A DNA stretch of 44,917 bases from Helicobacteraceae bacterium (GTDB lineage Bacteria > Campylobacterota > Campylobacteria > Campylobacterales > Sulfurimonadaceae): NCBI GenBank assembly GCA_013138865.1, contig WTBY01000011.1, positions 1 through 44,917 of the forward strand, written 5' to 3'. This document shows positions 8,265 to 16,645 of the stretch, piece after piece (the first letter of the stretch is position 1; every line of letters starts with the position of its first letter). A program made the translations under genes and the position numbers. The notes beneath the pieces were generated by a model. The model had not been told where the DNA came from, made no database searches, and saw only the letters and a program-made list of their open reading frames with translations.

Positions 8265-10277
8265 ATGATAAAAAACCTACTAAAACCGTATAGTTCGATC
8301 CTATTTTTAAACAGTCCTCAAGCAGGAGCGTTAATTTTAATGATCACACTTATAAACCCATCAGTTGCTTTTAGTGGCATGTTAGCGGTAGGTTTTACGA
8401 TAGGCTTTGCAAAACTTTTAGGAATGAGTGAAGAGTTTTTAACACAAGGTTTTTACATATACAACTCTCTTTTAGTTGGTATGGGCATAGGTTTTATATT
8501 TATGCCATCACTTACAAGTGTAGCTTTGATTGCATTTTCAGCTTCATTTACATTTGCACTATCTTTTATGTTAAATAGACTATTTGCTACTTATACAATA
8601 CCTATTTTATCTCTTCCTTTTTCGATCGTTACTATGTTTGTGTACTTAGCTTCACTAAAATACTCGGCACTACTTTCAACTTTAGTAAATAACTCTAGTA
8701 TGTATGATATAGCACTGCCTATAATGCTAAGCTCTTTTTTTAAATCATTTGGGACTATATTCTTTTTACCAAATAATATAGCAGGAATTTTACTTCTTAG
8801 TGTAGTTCTATACTTTTCACGTATTATTTTTATTATGGCAGTAGTTGGTTTTTACTTTGGAATTTTAATACATAGTTTTTTCATAGGATCACTAACTCAA
8901 GCACTATACGATCCTTATGCATTTAACTATATATTAGTTGCGATCGCAATGTGTGGGATCTTCTTACTTCCAACTATACGAAACTTTATTTTGGCTCTGA
9001 TCGCGGTTGCAATAAGTGTTATATTAACAGATGCGATCGCAATTTTATTTAACTACTATGCTATTCCTGTTTTTACTCTTCCATTTAATATAACAGTTAT
9101 TACTTTTATTTTTATACTATCTGCTACGTACTACAAAGAGTTTAACTACTCGATCAAAGCTTCGCCTGAAAAATCACTCTCTAACTATTTAAGTACTATT
9201 TTTAGATTTGGTGAAATTCCTATTAAAATAGAGTTGCCTTTTTCAGGTGAGTGGAGTGTATACCAAGCATTTAACGATAAATGGACTCACAAGGGAGAGT
9301 ATAAATTTGCTTATGACTTTGTCAAAAGAGAGGGTGGCAAAACTTTTCAAAATGAAGGAGTTCATTTAAATGATTACTACTCTTTTGGTGAGCCAATTTT
9401 AGCACCTGTAAGTGGTTACATTGTTGAAACTAAAGATGACTTAATAGATAATTGCATAGGCGATGTAGACCGAGTAAACAACTGGGGTAACTACATAATT
9501 ATAAGAAGTGACGAGGGTTTCTTTGTAGAAATTAGTCACCTTTTACAGTACTCTATAAGTGTTAAAACAGGTGATTATATTACACTAAATACAATTATTG
9601 CAATGTGTGGAAATAGTGGTTACTCTCCTGAGCCACATATACATATACAAGTGCAAGAATTAGCTATTTTAGGTGCATTTACAAAAGAGTTTTGCTTTAG
9701 AAGCTATTTAGAAAATAGTACGCTTCACTTTAATGGACTACCTAAAAGAGATGAATATATAAACTCTACATTAAAAGATCCAACTATAAACTCTCGTCTT
9801 ACTTTTATACTAGATGATACTTTTGAGTACGAACTTTTTGAAAATAGCAATTTTATAAAAAATATCTCATTTAAAATTAAAATGGACAACAACTCAGAGT
9901 TTTATTTTGAAGATGAAGCAAAGAATAGACTCTATTTTTTCAATGATGCAAGTGAGTTTTATTTTTATAACTATGTTGGAGAATCTTCTCACCTAAAAGC
10001 ACTATTTATTTTGCTACCTAGACTACCTTTTATACATGCTATAAACCTTAAGTATAATGATTTTCTACCTGTTTACTTAATTAAAAGCAAAGCACAAACT
10101 ATTGTGATTGAACTACTGAGTAGTCTAAATAAAAAATATTACAAACTTATAAAAAGCTATAGCTATAACCAAAATAAGATTAGTAGTGATTATGGAAAGG
10201 TAGAACTTTCTCAACTACAAAAAGGCTTCGAGATTATTAAATACGAAAATATAGAACTAAAAAGGATCAATCCATGA
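8265..10277 (+). CDS. Urea-transporter-like membrane domain fused to M23 peptidase domain
   Basis: A 670-residue fusion. Residues 10-295 hold about ten membrane helices with urea-transporter-type repeats: NSPQAG (16-21), GFYIYNSLLVG (62-72) and LPFS (117-120) in the first half; LPNNIAG (168-174) and TLPFN (271-275) in the second. After a short linker, residues about 320-470 are a LytM/M23-like domain: HKGEYKFAYDF (342-352), a central EISHLL with His425, and PEPHIHIQ with His458 and His460, so a zinc site is plausible. Residues 470-670 are unassigned. The topology would place the peptidase-like part in the periplasm. It may be a channel for a small polar product with a cell-wall or peptide-cutting partner. 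The stop overlaps the next start (ATGA). Confidence 0.82.
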   Translation: MIKNLLKPYSSILFLNSPQAGALILMITLINPSVAFSGMLAVGFTIGFAKLLGMSEEFLTQGFYIYNSLLVGMGIGFIFMPSLTSVALIAFSASFTFALSFMLNRLFATYTIPILSLPFSIVTMFVYLASLKYSALLSTLVNNSSMYDIALPIMLSSFFKSFGTIFFLPNNIAGILLLSVVLYFSRIIFIMAVVGFYFGILIHSFFIGSLTQALYDPYAFNYILVAIAMCGIFLLPTIRNFILALIAVAISVILTDAIAILFNYYAIPVFTLPFNITVITFIFILSATYYKEFNYSIKASPEKSLSNYLSTIFRFGEIPIKIELPFSGEWSVYQAFNDKWTHKGEYKFAYDFVKREGGKTFQNEGVHLNDYYSFGEPILAPVSGYIVETKDDLIDNCIGDVDRVNNWGNYIIIRSDEGFFVEISHLLQYSISVKTGDYITLNTIIAMCGNSGYSPEPHIHIQVQELAILGAFTKEFCFRSYLENSTLHFNGLPKRDEYINSTLKDPTINSRLTFILDDTFEYELFENSNFIKNISFKIKMDNNSEFYFEDEAKNRLYFFNDASEFYFYNYVGESSHLKALFILLPRLPFIHAINLKYNDFLPVYLIKSKAQTIVIELLSSLNKKYYKLIKSYSYNQNKISSDYGKVELSQLQKGFEIIKYENIELKRINP

Positions 10278-10864
10278 AAGTAGTACTACTTCTTCTATTT
10301 TACATAAATTTTTTGTACTCAAGTGATAGTATAAAAGAGCTTTATGTAAAGTCATATAATTATGAAAGAGTCGGAAACTATAATGAAGCTATAAAAGTCC
10401 TTGTACCTCTATATAAGAAGTACCCAAAAGGTTATACACTAAACCTACGTTTTGGGTGGTTGTTTTACCTAAATAAAAACTATAATAATGCAACAACATA
10501 CTATAAAAATGCTTCATTAGTAGCACCTTATGCACTAAATCCTAGAGTAGGATTAGCTCAAGTATATTTAGCAAAAGGAGACTATAACAAATCTGAAATT
10601 ATATGTAATGAAATTATTAAAATTGATTACTATAACCACTATGCAAATCTTTGTACGATCAGCTCTTTGATCAGACAACATAAGTATGAGATAGCAGCAC
10701 AAATGGCGCAAAAAATGCTCACTCTATATCCAACAAATATTGAGTTCTTACAACAGCTATATGTTATATATAAAGCAACAAGTAGTAAGTACATAAAAGA
10801 TCTAGAAAATCAAATTTTAACTCTAGACCCAAACAATGTTTTAATTAATACAAAAGGAAAATAA
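10274..10864 (+). CDS. Secreted TPR protein
   Basis: A 196-residue protein with an N-terminal signal sequence (MKVVLLLLFYINFLYSSDS, likely cut near residue 16) and about four tetratricopeptide-like repeats, for example YNYERVGNYNEAIKVLVPLY, YLNKNYNNATTYYKNASLV and YLAKGDYNKSEIICNEII. It should sit in the periplasm as a protein-protein adaptor. It overlaps the upstream fusion gene by 4 bases and the downstream barrel gene by 1 base, so it is part of the same translational chain and could link the M23-type domain to the outer-membrane protein. Confidence 0.85.
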   Translation: MKVVLLLLFYINFLYSSDSIKELYVKSYNYERVGNYNEAIKVLVPLYKKYPKGYTLNLRFGWLFYLNKNYNNATTYYKNASLVAPYALNPRVGLAQVYLAKGDYNKSEIICNEIIKIDYYNHYANLCTISSLIRQHKYEIAAQMAQKMLTLYPTNIEFLQQLYVIYKATSSKYIKDLENQILTLDPNNVLINTKGK

Positions 10865-11703
10865 TGTTAAAAAAACTTTCACTAGTTTCATTACTGACAG
10901 CTTCACTATTAGCTGATATTACAACGGTAGTTCCATACGCTGGTCTATTAAACTACTCGTCTGAGTCAATTAGAGACAATGGTTATTTTAGTGGACTATA
11001 TGCAAGCAATGCTTCTTGGACTAATAAATTTGAGATAGGTGCAGAATATACTACATTTCAATATAAGAACAGAGCTATAACACCTCTAGTTCAAAGAGAT
11101 TTTACCATAGCATATACTCGCTATTTCACTGAAAAGTATAACCTAAAAGGTGCTTATCATCTAATTAGTTCAAGTGATGATGCTACAGACGGTGGAAATA
11201 TTTATTTACTTAATTTCACTACAAACCCAAGCAAAAAACTAGATATTTCACTTGAAGCTGCATATAGTAGCTATAAAGATAGTTTCAATGTACTTCAAGG
11301 TAGAACATCAGTTGGAAGAGTTTTTGGTGACTATAACTCTATGCTAGGAAGCTTTCATGTTCAAGGTGCATATAAATATATAAAACCTTCTACTGCAACT
11401 ATAAATAATCTTAAGTCATCTTATGATAGTTTTCACATGGAAGTAATTAACTATAATGGAGACTTCACAACAACACTATCAACATGGACCGGTTCAGAAG
11501 TTTACGCAGTTACAAATGGTGGTTTTTCAGTTGATAATTTAGCTGATGAGAAAAAAGGTGCCGTAGCATTAGCCGTAAGATATGCTTTCACACCAGCTAT
11601 GGGACTAACTTTAAATGGGAAATTGTTAAATATGCGAGAAGCAGGCGCAACTGTTGACTCTTCATCAAGTGTTCTTGGTGCTACATTCGATTACTCTTAC
11701 TAA
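10864..11703 (+). CDS. Outer-membrane beta-barrel protein, last gene of the operon
   Basis: A 279-residue protein with a signal peptide (MLKKLSLVSLLTASLLA, cut before DITTV), alternating polar/hydrophobic strands throughout (such as KFEIGAEYTTFQYKN, GNIYLLNFTTNP, KLDISLEAAYSSY) and a C-terminal strand ending in aromatic Tyr (VLGATFDYSY), the signal for insertion by the BAM machine. The start ATG at 10864 shares a base with the TPR stop. In TPR-barrel pairs elsewhere the barrel is often an exporter or channel for the product of the upstream genes. Family is not recognised beyond the barrel features. It faces a reverse gene only 3 bases away, with no obvious terminator in the gap. Confidence 0.8.
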   Translation: MLKKLSLVSLLTASLLADITTVVPYAGLLNYSSESIRDNGYFSGLYASNASWTNKFEIGAEYTTFQYKNRAITPLVQRDFTIAYTRYFTEKYNLKGAYHLISSSDDATDGGNIYLLNFTTNPSKKLDISLEAAYSSYKDSFNVLQGRTSVGRVFGDYNSMLGSFHVQGAYKYIKPSTATINNLKSSYDSFHMEVINYNGDFTTTLSTWTGSEVYAVTNGGFSVDNLADEKKGAVALAVRYAFTPAMGLTLNGKLLNMREAGATVDSSSSVLGATFDYSY

Positions 11704-11706
11704 GTT

Positions 11707-12162
11707 CTAATAACGTCTTCTATACCTATTGTCATACCTTCTTGGGTATGGCATAGGGTTGTAAGACTGATGTACTTCTACTTTTTGTTTTCTTTCTTTA
11801 AATATTACAATTGGAACATCACTATTTTTACTCATATTTAAAGTTTTAGAATCAGAATAAGAGTTATTTCTACTTGAGGCGGTTATGGTTATTGGTCCTC
11901 TGTTGTATTCATCTTCTGTTATGATAATTGAGCCAGACATTTTAACTTTACCAATAAAAGTAAGTTGAACATCCGTTGCATTTACTGTTTTCCATTCGAT
12001 TTTATAAGAATTTTTAGTTTTTACAACTGCACTTGTTGCCTTAAAAAATTCTATTTTTGGTCTATTATCTGTATTTATTTCTACATTTGGAAGCTCGTAA
12101 GAGTATAAAGAAGCACTAAAAAGAAGAGTCGTAAATAATTTATTTATCAATGAAAATTTCAC
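11707..12162 (-). CDS. Secreted protein of unknown function with Arg/Tyr-rich tail
   Basis: A 151-residue protein starting with GTG at 12162 and overlapping the upstream gene's TAG by one base. Residues 1-22 are a signal peptide (LFTTLLFSASLYS). The middle (30-115) looks like an Ig-type beta domain (YKIEWKTVNATDVQLTF, then ITITASSRN). The last 20 residues are rich in Arg, Tyr and Pro (PRRYDNRYRRRY), a basic tail that could bind nucleic acid, heme-like ligands or wall polymers. Function unknown. Confidence 0.7.
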   Translation of the reverse strand: MKFSLINKLFTTLLFSASLYSYELPNVEINTDNRPKIEFFKATSAVVKTKNSYKIEWKTVNATDVQLTFIGKVKMSGSIIITEDEYNRGPITITASSRNNSYSDSKTLNMSKNSDVPIVIFKERKQKVEVHQSYNPMPYPRRYDNRYRRRY

Positions 12163-12605
12163 TATGAACTAAAGTCTATTAAACTATTTTGATTTTCCTG
12201 ATATGTTGAATAAGCGGTAACTTGGTTGTTCTGCTTTTGAACATCACGAAGTGTCTCTAAAATATTAGCTGTATCGTTGCCTAAGTCTATATCACTTCCT
12301 GTTGCAACTGAAAGATAAATTTCAACTTGAGACTGTTTAGACTGGTGTGAGGCATATCCTGCAGCATACTCTCTTTGAGCATCTTTACTTGCTTGTACAT
12401 CTGCATCTTCTTGTTCTTTTTTTGTAGCTGCCTCAGCATCAAGTCTCATCTGCTCTTCAATAGGTATCTCTTTTTCAGGAGTTTCCTCTTTAATAGGCAT
12501 AGTACTAGGTGGTAGACCAACTTCTACCAATGCTTCTTGCGCTGTAACTTTTTGTTGATACATACTCATTTGCTCATAACTATTTGTTTGAGTTGAAATT
12601 TCCAT
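12162..12605 (-). CDS. Conserved-type hypothetical protein, Glu/Gln-rich
   Basis: A 147-residue hydrophilic protein without signal peptide, starting at ATG 12605 behind AAGGATATT. Residues 38-85 are Glu/Lys/Ala-rich and probably helical or disordered; the last 50 (SQVEIYLSVATGSDIDLGN) are more ordered. The opening (QMSMYQQKVTAQEA) and the short helical tail resemble small flagellum- or cytoskeleton-associated proteins of this phylum, but I cannot name a family. It is coupled to the downstream secreted protein gene. Confidence 0.65.
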   Translation of the reverse strand: MEISTQTNSYEQMSMYQQKVTAQEALVEVGLPPSTMPIKEETPEKEIPIEEQMRLDAEAATKKEQEDADVQASKDAQREYAAGYASHQSKQSQVEIYLSVATGSDIDLGNDTANILETLRDVQKQNNQVTAYSTYQENQNSLIDFSS

Positions 12606-12640
12606 ATAATATCCTTCTTTTATCTATTTCATGCTAATTT

Positions 12641-12646
12641 ATTATA
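12641..12646 (-). promoter_or_regulatory. -10 box before the 147-residue protein gene
   Basis: On the reverse strand the bases read TATAAT, 36 bases before the start codon at 12605, with an AAGGA ribosome site between. Confidence 0.45.
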
Positions 12647-12670
12647 ACACACTTATAATATATAAATATA

Positions 12671-13396
12671 TTAGTTATACTTCCATCCTTTTTCATCAAC
12701 CAAAACTTTATAAATATAAAATAACTTTAGTAAGTAAATATCACTACTCTCTTTAGTTAAATTTTCATCTACTCTAAATTCACTAATAACTTTTTGATCA
12801 ACCATATCAACAAGACGTAAAGTATAATCTTCTAGATCTTTATCTAAAGCAGGTAAAACTGGTAATATAGGAATACCAATTTCTTTAGATATTTCATCTC
12901 TATGCTTTGCAAATCTTGGTATAAAGTACTCATTATCAGAGTGAATAAATTCATCTATTTTTTTGCCTATAGTAATTTTCAACTGATTTATAGGGAGTAT
13001 TCCACTAAAGAGTATTGTTATTGGGTACTCTGAAAGTTCTTCAACTTTTTGTACTCCAAAAATAGAGTTTTGTTTTGGATCGGAAAGGTCATATATGTAT
13101 TTTACAAAATGATTAATTTTTTCAAATGAGTTTCCATCATCTTCATATGAGACAATAACACTAAGTGATTGAGACATTTTATATCTTATTTTTCCATTTA
13201 AAACTTCATCATCAAAATCTTCATAGTTAAGTTTTAAAACTAAAAACTCTCCATCAATACTTAATGCCTCAATTAAAAAATTTTCTTCTAATGGTATAGG
13301 ATCACTCTTCTTACATATCATATTCGATATACACTTTTGAGCTATCTCAGTATTATCAACTGTATTTTTTTCAATACATTTCATTAATTTTTGCAA
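12671..13396 (-). CDS. Hypothetical cytoplasmic protein
   Basis: A 241-residue soluble protein with no signal peptide or membrane helix. The start is TTG at 13396, seven bases after AAAGG; an in-frame ATG four codons later (13384) has no ribosome site at proper distance. Middle residues alternate strands and helices (FLVLKLNYEDFDDEVLNGK, IVSYEDDGNSFEKI) and the C-terminus is helical. It follows the decarboxylase gene by 49 bases and may be cotranscribed. I recognise no family. Confidence 0.65.
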   Translation of the reverse strand: MQKLMKCIEKNTVDNTEIAQKCISNMICKKSDPIPLEENFLIEALSIDGEFLVLKLNYEDFDDEVLNGKIRYKMSQSLSVIVSYEDDGNSFEKINHFVKYIYDLSDPKQNSIFGVQKVEELSEYPITILFSGILPINQLKITIGKKIDEFIHSDNEYFIPRFAKHRDEISKEIGIPILPVLPALDKDLEDYTLRLVDMVDQKVISEFRVDENLTKESSDIYLLKLFYIYKVLVDEKGWKYN

Positions 13397-13445
13397 TTTA
13401 ATCCTTTATATTAGATAATAAGAAGCAAAAAATATTCCTCCGTAA

Positions 13446-15260
13446 CTAAGAGAGTTGATACTTTTTATATAGTTCGTCACTAAGGTCCCATAGACCTCTT
13501 TTTTTCAACTCAGCAACAACTGAAGGTGTACATTCAACATCACCTGGCCACTCACGAGTAAAGCCATCTATTTTAGTTTTATTTGTTCCATCTAGTCCTA
13601 TACAAAGTCCAGATATAAAGACATCTCTTTGCGCATCCATATTATTTACAACACGCCAAATAGTCATATACTGATTATCTATATCATTTTTAGCATCATC
13701 TATAAAAACAACAACTCTTAAGTATGGTGAGAGATCAGTAAGTGCATCAAAACACTCTTTTACTCGTCTAACTTTGTTGATAGTGATCACTGTTACTGGG
13801 TTTTTAGTGTGTTTCAAAAGCTGTCGAGATGCAACCATCTCTGGTAGTAACTCTTTAAGTTTAGCTTCTAGGTCATTATCTTCTAAAATATTTGGCTCTT
13901 CACACTTATGATCACTCGTTGCGTCAAGTCCAAGCTTACCACCCACTAGTGCTTCTGGTGAACTATGATCAAGCGCGTCAGTAATACCATCAGTTATAAA
14001 GATCTTTTTAGGATCTAGACGGTTTAGCACGTAAGTTGCAAAAGAGAGGTAATTATCTAAACGAGGTGCCTTATCATCAACAAAAATAGCATGTTTGACA
14101 AAACTCATCTGCCCTGCTCCCCAAAAAGCGTGCATAAACTGTTTTGCATGACCTTTATAGTGAGGTTTCATCTTCGCTAATATAAGGTTATGAAAAACCC
14201 CATTTTCAGGCATATGGTAGTCTATAAGCGCGGGTACTGTAGTTTTTAAAAGTGGTAAAAATATTCTCTCTGTTGGCCAACCCATGTACTTATCTTCTAA
14301 TGGTGGTTTACCAACAACAGTCGCTACAAATACTGGATTCTTTTTATGTGAAATAAGTGAAACTTCTAACTCTGGGTAAGGCTCTTCTAAAGTGTAGTAA
14401 CCTGTATGATCACCAAATGGTCCCTCAACTCTAAAGTTATCAGTATCAACCCAGCCCTCGATCACATAGTCAACATCACGAGGAATGTAAATATTGTTAG
14501 TAAGTGACTTAACACACTTAGCACTCTCTTTTTTTATAAAACCATAAAGAAGTAACTCATTTACACCATAAGGCAGTGGAGCTGTTGCACACCACGTATA
14601 AAGAGGATCTCCACCAACTGCGATCGTAACTGGCATTTTTTTACCAGCCTCTTGGTACTGATCAAAAAAGTGCGATGCGTCTTTATGGATCTGCCAGTGA
14701 AGACCTAAATGGTTCTTGTCATATATTTGAAGTCTATACATTCCAAGGTTAGCCATATCTCCATCTAAACTTTGAGTATATACTTGACCCATAGTTATAA
14801 ATGGACCGCCATCTTCTTCCCAAGTTGTAAGTGTTGGTATATCATAAAGGTTGATATCATCACCTTCATATAAAACTTCATGACACTCACCTTTACCTTT
14901 TAACTTTGTAGGAAAAATATTTTTTAGTGAGAAAAGGTCACCTAACATTGATAATTTTCCACCAAAACTTGCGGGTGGTTTCATGTGCAGAAGTTTTTCT
15001 ATCTCATCTGCTATGCCTTCAACATCTTTACCAAATAGTAATTTAGTCTGATCGTAACTTCCATAAAGGTTCATAAGCACTGGTGAGTTAAACTCTCTAC
15101 CACTCTTTCTATCAGTAGGTTGTGTAAAAAGAAGTGCTTTTGAGTCCTCTTTTTTTACCTCAGCATAAGCTATATGAGCCATCTCTAAATATATGTCGAC
15201 AGGCTCATCAATAACACGTAACATATTATTACGTTTTAAAAGTTCAATAGTACGTTTCAT
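13446..15260 (-). CDS. mqnL: UbiD-family decarboxylase, menaquinone biosynthesis type
   Basis: A 604-residue protein typical in length of the UbiD-like decarboxylase that acts in the futalosine menaquinone pathway (about 600 residues, longer than the roughly 490 of ubiquinone UbiD). It carries prenylated-FMN family features: the central GPFGDHTGYYT (residues about 278-288), PPLEDKYMGWPTERIFLPLL, and ARQ-type C-terminal half with DGITDALDHSSPEALVGGKLGLDAT. It would decarboxylate 6-amino-6-deoxyfutalosine-derived naphthoate, 1,4-dihydroxy-6-naphthoate, with UbiX-made cofactor. The start ATG at 15260 overlaps the hemC stop by one base, so it is coupled to tetrapyrrole synthesis. The family is certain; the menaquinone assignment is by length and phylum. 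Confidence 0.85.
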   Translation of the reverse strand: MKRTIELLKRNNMLRVIDEPVDIYLEMAHIAYAEVKKEDSKALLFTQPTDRKSGREFNSPVLMNLYGSYDQTKLLFGKDVEGIADEIEKLLHMKPPASFGGKLSMLGDLFSLKNIFPTKLKGKGECHEVLYEGDDINLYDIPTLTTWEEDGGPFITMGQVYTQSLDGDMANLGMYRLQIYDKNHLGLHWQIHKDASHFFDQYQEAGKKMPVTIAVGGDPLYTWCATAPLPYGVNELLLYGFIKKESAKCVKSLTNNIYIPRDVDYVIEGWVDTDNFRVEGPFGDHTGYYTLEEPYPELEVSLISHKKNPVFVATVVGKPPLEDKYMGWPTERIFLPLLKTTVPALIDYHMPENGVFHNLILAKMKPHYKGHAKQFMHAFWGAGQMSFVKHAIFVDDKAPRLDNYLSFATYVLNRLDPKKIFITDGITDALDHSSPEALVGGKLGLDATSDHKCEEPNILEDNDLEAKLKELLPEMVASRQLLKHTKNPVTVITINKVRRVKECFDALTDLSPYLRVVVFIDDAKNDIDNQYMTIWRVVNNMDAQRDVFISGLCIGLDGTNKTKIDGFTREWPGDVECTPSVVAELKKRGLWDLSDELYKKYQLS

Positions 15261-16204
15261 TAATTAGATTCGTCTGCCATAATTTCAGAACGCTTCAGTA
15301 ACTCTTTAGCACCACGATCGATCATCACTTGAGCTAGCTCTTTACCTATAGTTTTATAATCACTACTCTTACCTATTTTTGTCTCACTCATAAGTTCACT
15401 TGCATCAGGAAGACCTAATATAGTTTTAACGATTACATCTCCATTTTCCATAGCGGTTGCATTTACTCCGATCGGAACATGACAACCACCCTCTAACATA
15501 TCAACATAATCGCGCTCGATCGTAGTCTCTATACGAGAGTACTCATCATCAAGACCTTTAACAATTTTTAAAACTTTTTCATCATTTATACATTGAATAC
15601 CAAGTGCCGCTTGTCCCATAGAAGGGATCATTTCGTGAAGTGAAATATTGTAAATAAACTCAACTTCATTTATAAGTTCAAGTCTATTAATACCAGCACT
15701 TGCAAGTATAATAGCGTCGTAATCGCCCTCTTTTAATTTTCTAATACGAGTGTTTACATTTCCTCTTAAATCTTTTATGATCAGATCTGGACGAAGACGA
15801 AGAAGTTGCATTGAACGACGAAGAGACGAAGTTCCGATCACTGCGTTACGTGGGAGCTCATCTATATCACGGTACTTTTCACTAAGCATAGCATCACGAA
15901 CATCTTCACGCTCTGTTACAGCAGCTAAAGGAAGTTCTGCTGGCATTTGTGTAGGCATATCTTTAAGAGAGTGAACAGCTATATGAGCTTCACCACGAAG
16001 CATAGCCTCCTCTAACTCTTTTAAGAACAACCCTTTGCCACCTATTTGAGCAAGAGAGCGATCAAGAATCTCATCACCTTTTGTACTCATAGGAAGAAGC
16101 TCAACTTCTAAGCCTACATTTTGCTCTTCTAAAACAGCTTTAATATGCTCACTTTGCCATAGTGCAAGTTTACTAGCACGAGTCGCAATAATTAATTTTT
16201 TCAC
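15260..16204 (-). CDS. hemC: Hydroxymethylbilane synthase (porphobilinogen deaminase)
   Basis: A 314-residue enzyme that joins four porphobilinogens into hydroxymethylbilane in haem synthesis. Seen: N-terminal IIATRASKLALWQ, the catalytic Asp82 in HSLKDMPT, the Arg-rich TSSLRRSMQLLRLRPD (125-140) and RGNVNTRIRKL, and the dipyrromethane-carrying Cys241 in GGCHVPIG. Length is normal. The start is GTG at 16204 behind AAGGA. It heads a reverse operon with mqnL. The region just upstream is occupied by an integrase remnant. Confidence 0.97.
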   Translation of the reverse strand: MKKLIIATRASKLALWQSEHIKAVLEEQNVGLEVELLPMSTKGDEILDRSLAQIGGKGLFLKELEEAMLRGEAHIAVHSLKDMPTQMPAELPLAAVTEREDVRDAMLSEKYRDIDELPRNAVIGTSSLRRSMQLLRLRPDLIIKDLRGNVNTRIRKLKEGDYDAIILASAGINRLELINEVEFIYNISLHEMIPSMGQAALGIQCINDEKVLKIVKGLDDEYSRIETTIERDYVDMLEGGCHVPIGVNATAMENGDVIVKTILGLPDASELMSETKIGKSSDYKTIGKELAQVMIDRGAKELLKRSEIMADESN

Positions 16205-16244
16205 TTTTAGTGTCCTTTATGATGAGGGAAAATCTATAATATTT

Positions 16245-16526
16245 TTATAAGTGGAGTATATCGAAAAGTAAATAAAATATAGAAACATGAGTTAAACTCA
16301 ATTCTTGACAAATTAAACTCACATCTACACCTAAAACCTCTTTATACAAAAATAGTATGGCACTAAAAGCTTGGTTTTGTGTACTAGGCGACACATTATC
16401 TTTAGTAGCAAGTTTTGTTAAGTACTCTTCACAAAAAAGACACTTTTCATTTAAGGATAATAAAGTAAAAACAGTACAATCAGCAAAAATATTGCATTTT
16501 GTCATATTATTTAGGATTTTTCTCAT
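16245..16526 (-). pseudogene. intI: Integron-type tyrosine recombinase fragment (N-terminal SAM-like domain)
   Basis: A reverse frame of 93 codons. Residues about 31-68 (EEYLTKLATKDNVSPSTQNQ and then AFSAILFLYKEVLG) match the N-terminal DNA-binding domain of integron integrases, whose consensus reads like LTHLAV...VSASTQNQALNALLFLYREVL. The sequence before and after does not continue the homology, and no catalytic domain with the Arg...His-x-x-Arg...Tyr set exists nearby, so it is a decayed piece of about 40 codons. Its orientation, divergent from the following gene cassette, is the normal one for intI. Confidence 0.72.
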
Positions 16527-16551
16527 TTTAAGCGATACTAAAGGGACATTT

Positions 16552-16574
16552 TAAGCGTTCCTAGATTTGTTAGA
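16552..16574 (+). other. attC/attI-like half site at left edge of cassette
   Basis: The bases GCGTTCCTAGATTTGTTAGA end in a GTTRRR-like core (GTTAGA). The reverse complement of 18190-18206 (GCGTTCCTATGTTCTGTTAT) is closely similar, giving a near-inverted pair around 16575-18189. This fits a 3' attC half (or attI) on the left and a 5' attC half on the right. No full attC stem is present at either end. Confidence 0.4.
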
Positions 16575-16645
16575 ATAGACTTTATTTACGCTATAGTGTT
16601 CCATGAATAAATAGTTATCCTACAAATTAACACTATGGAGATTCA

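Larger units (their letters stand above)
16205..16645. other. Intergenic region with integrase remnant and attachment-like site
   Basis: It holds the reverse-strand promoter and leader of hemC, a decayed integron-type integrase fragment at 16245-16526, and an attC/attI-like half site at 16552-16574. The PD-(D/E)XK gene that follows has a TTG start behind GGAG at 16637-16640. Confidence 0.6.
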
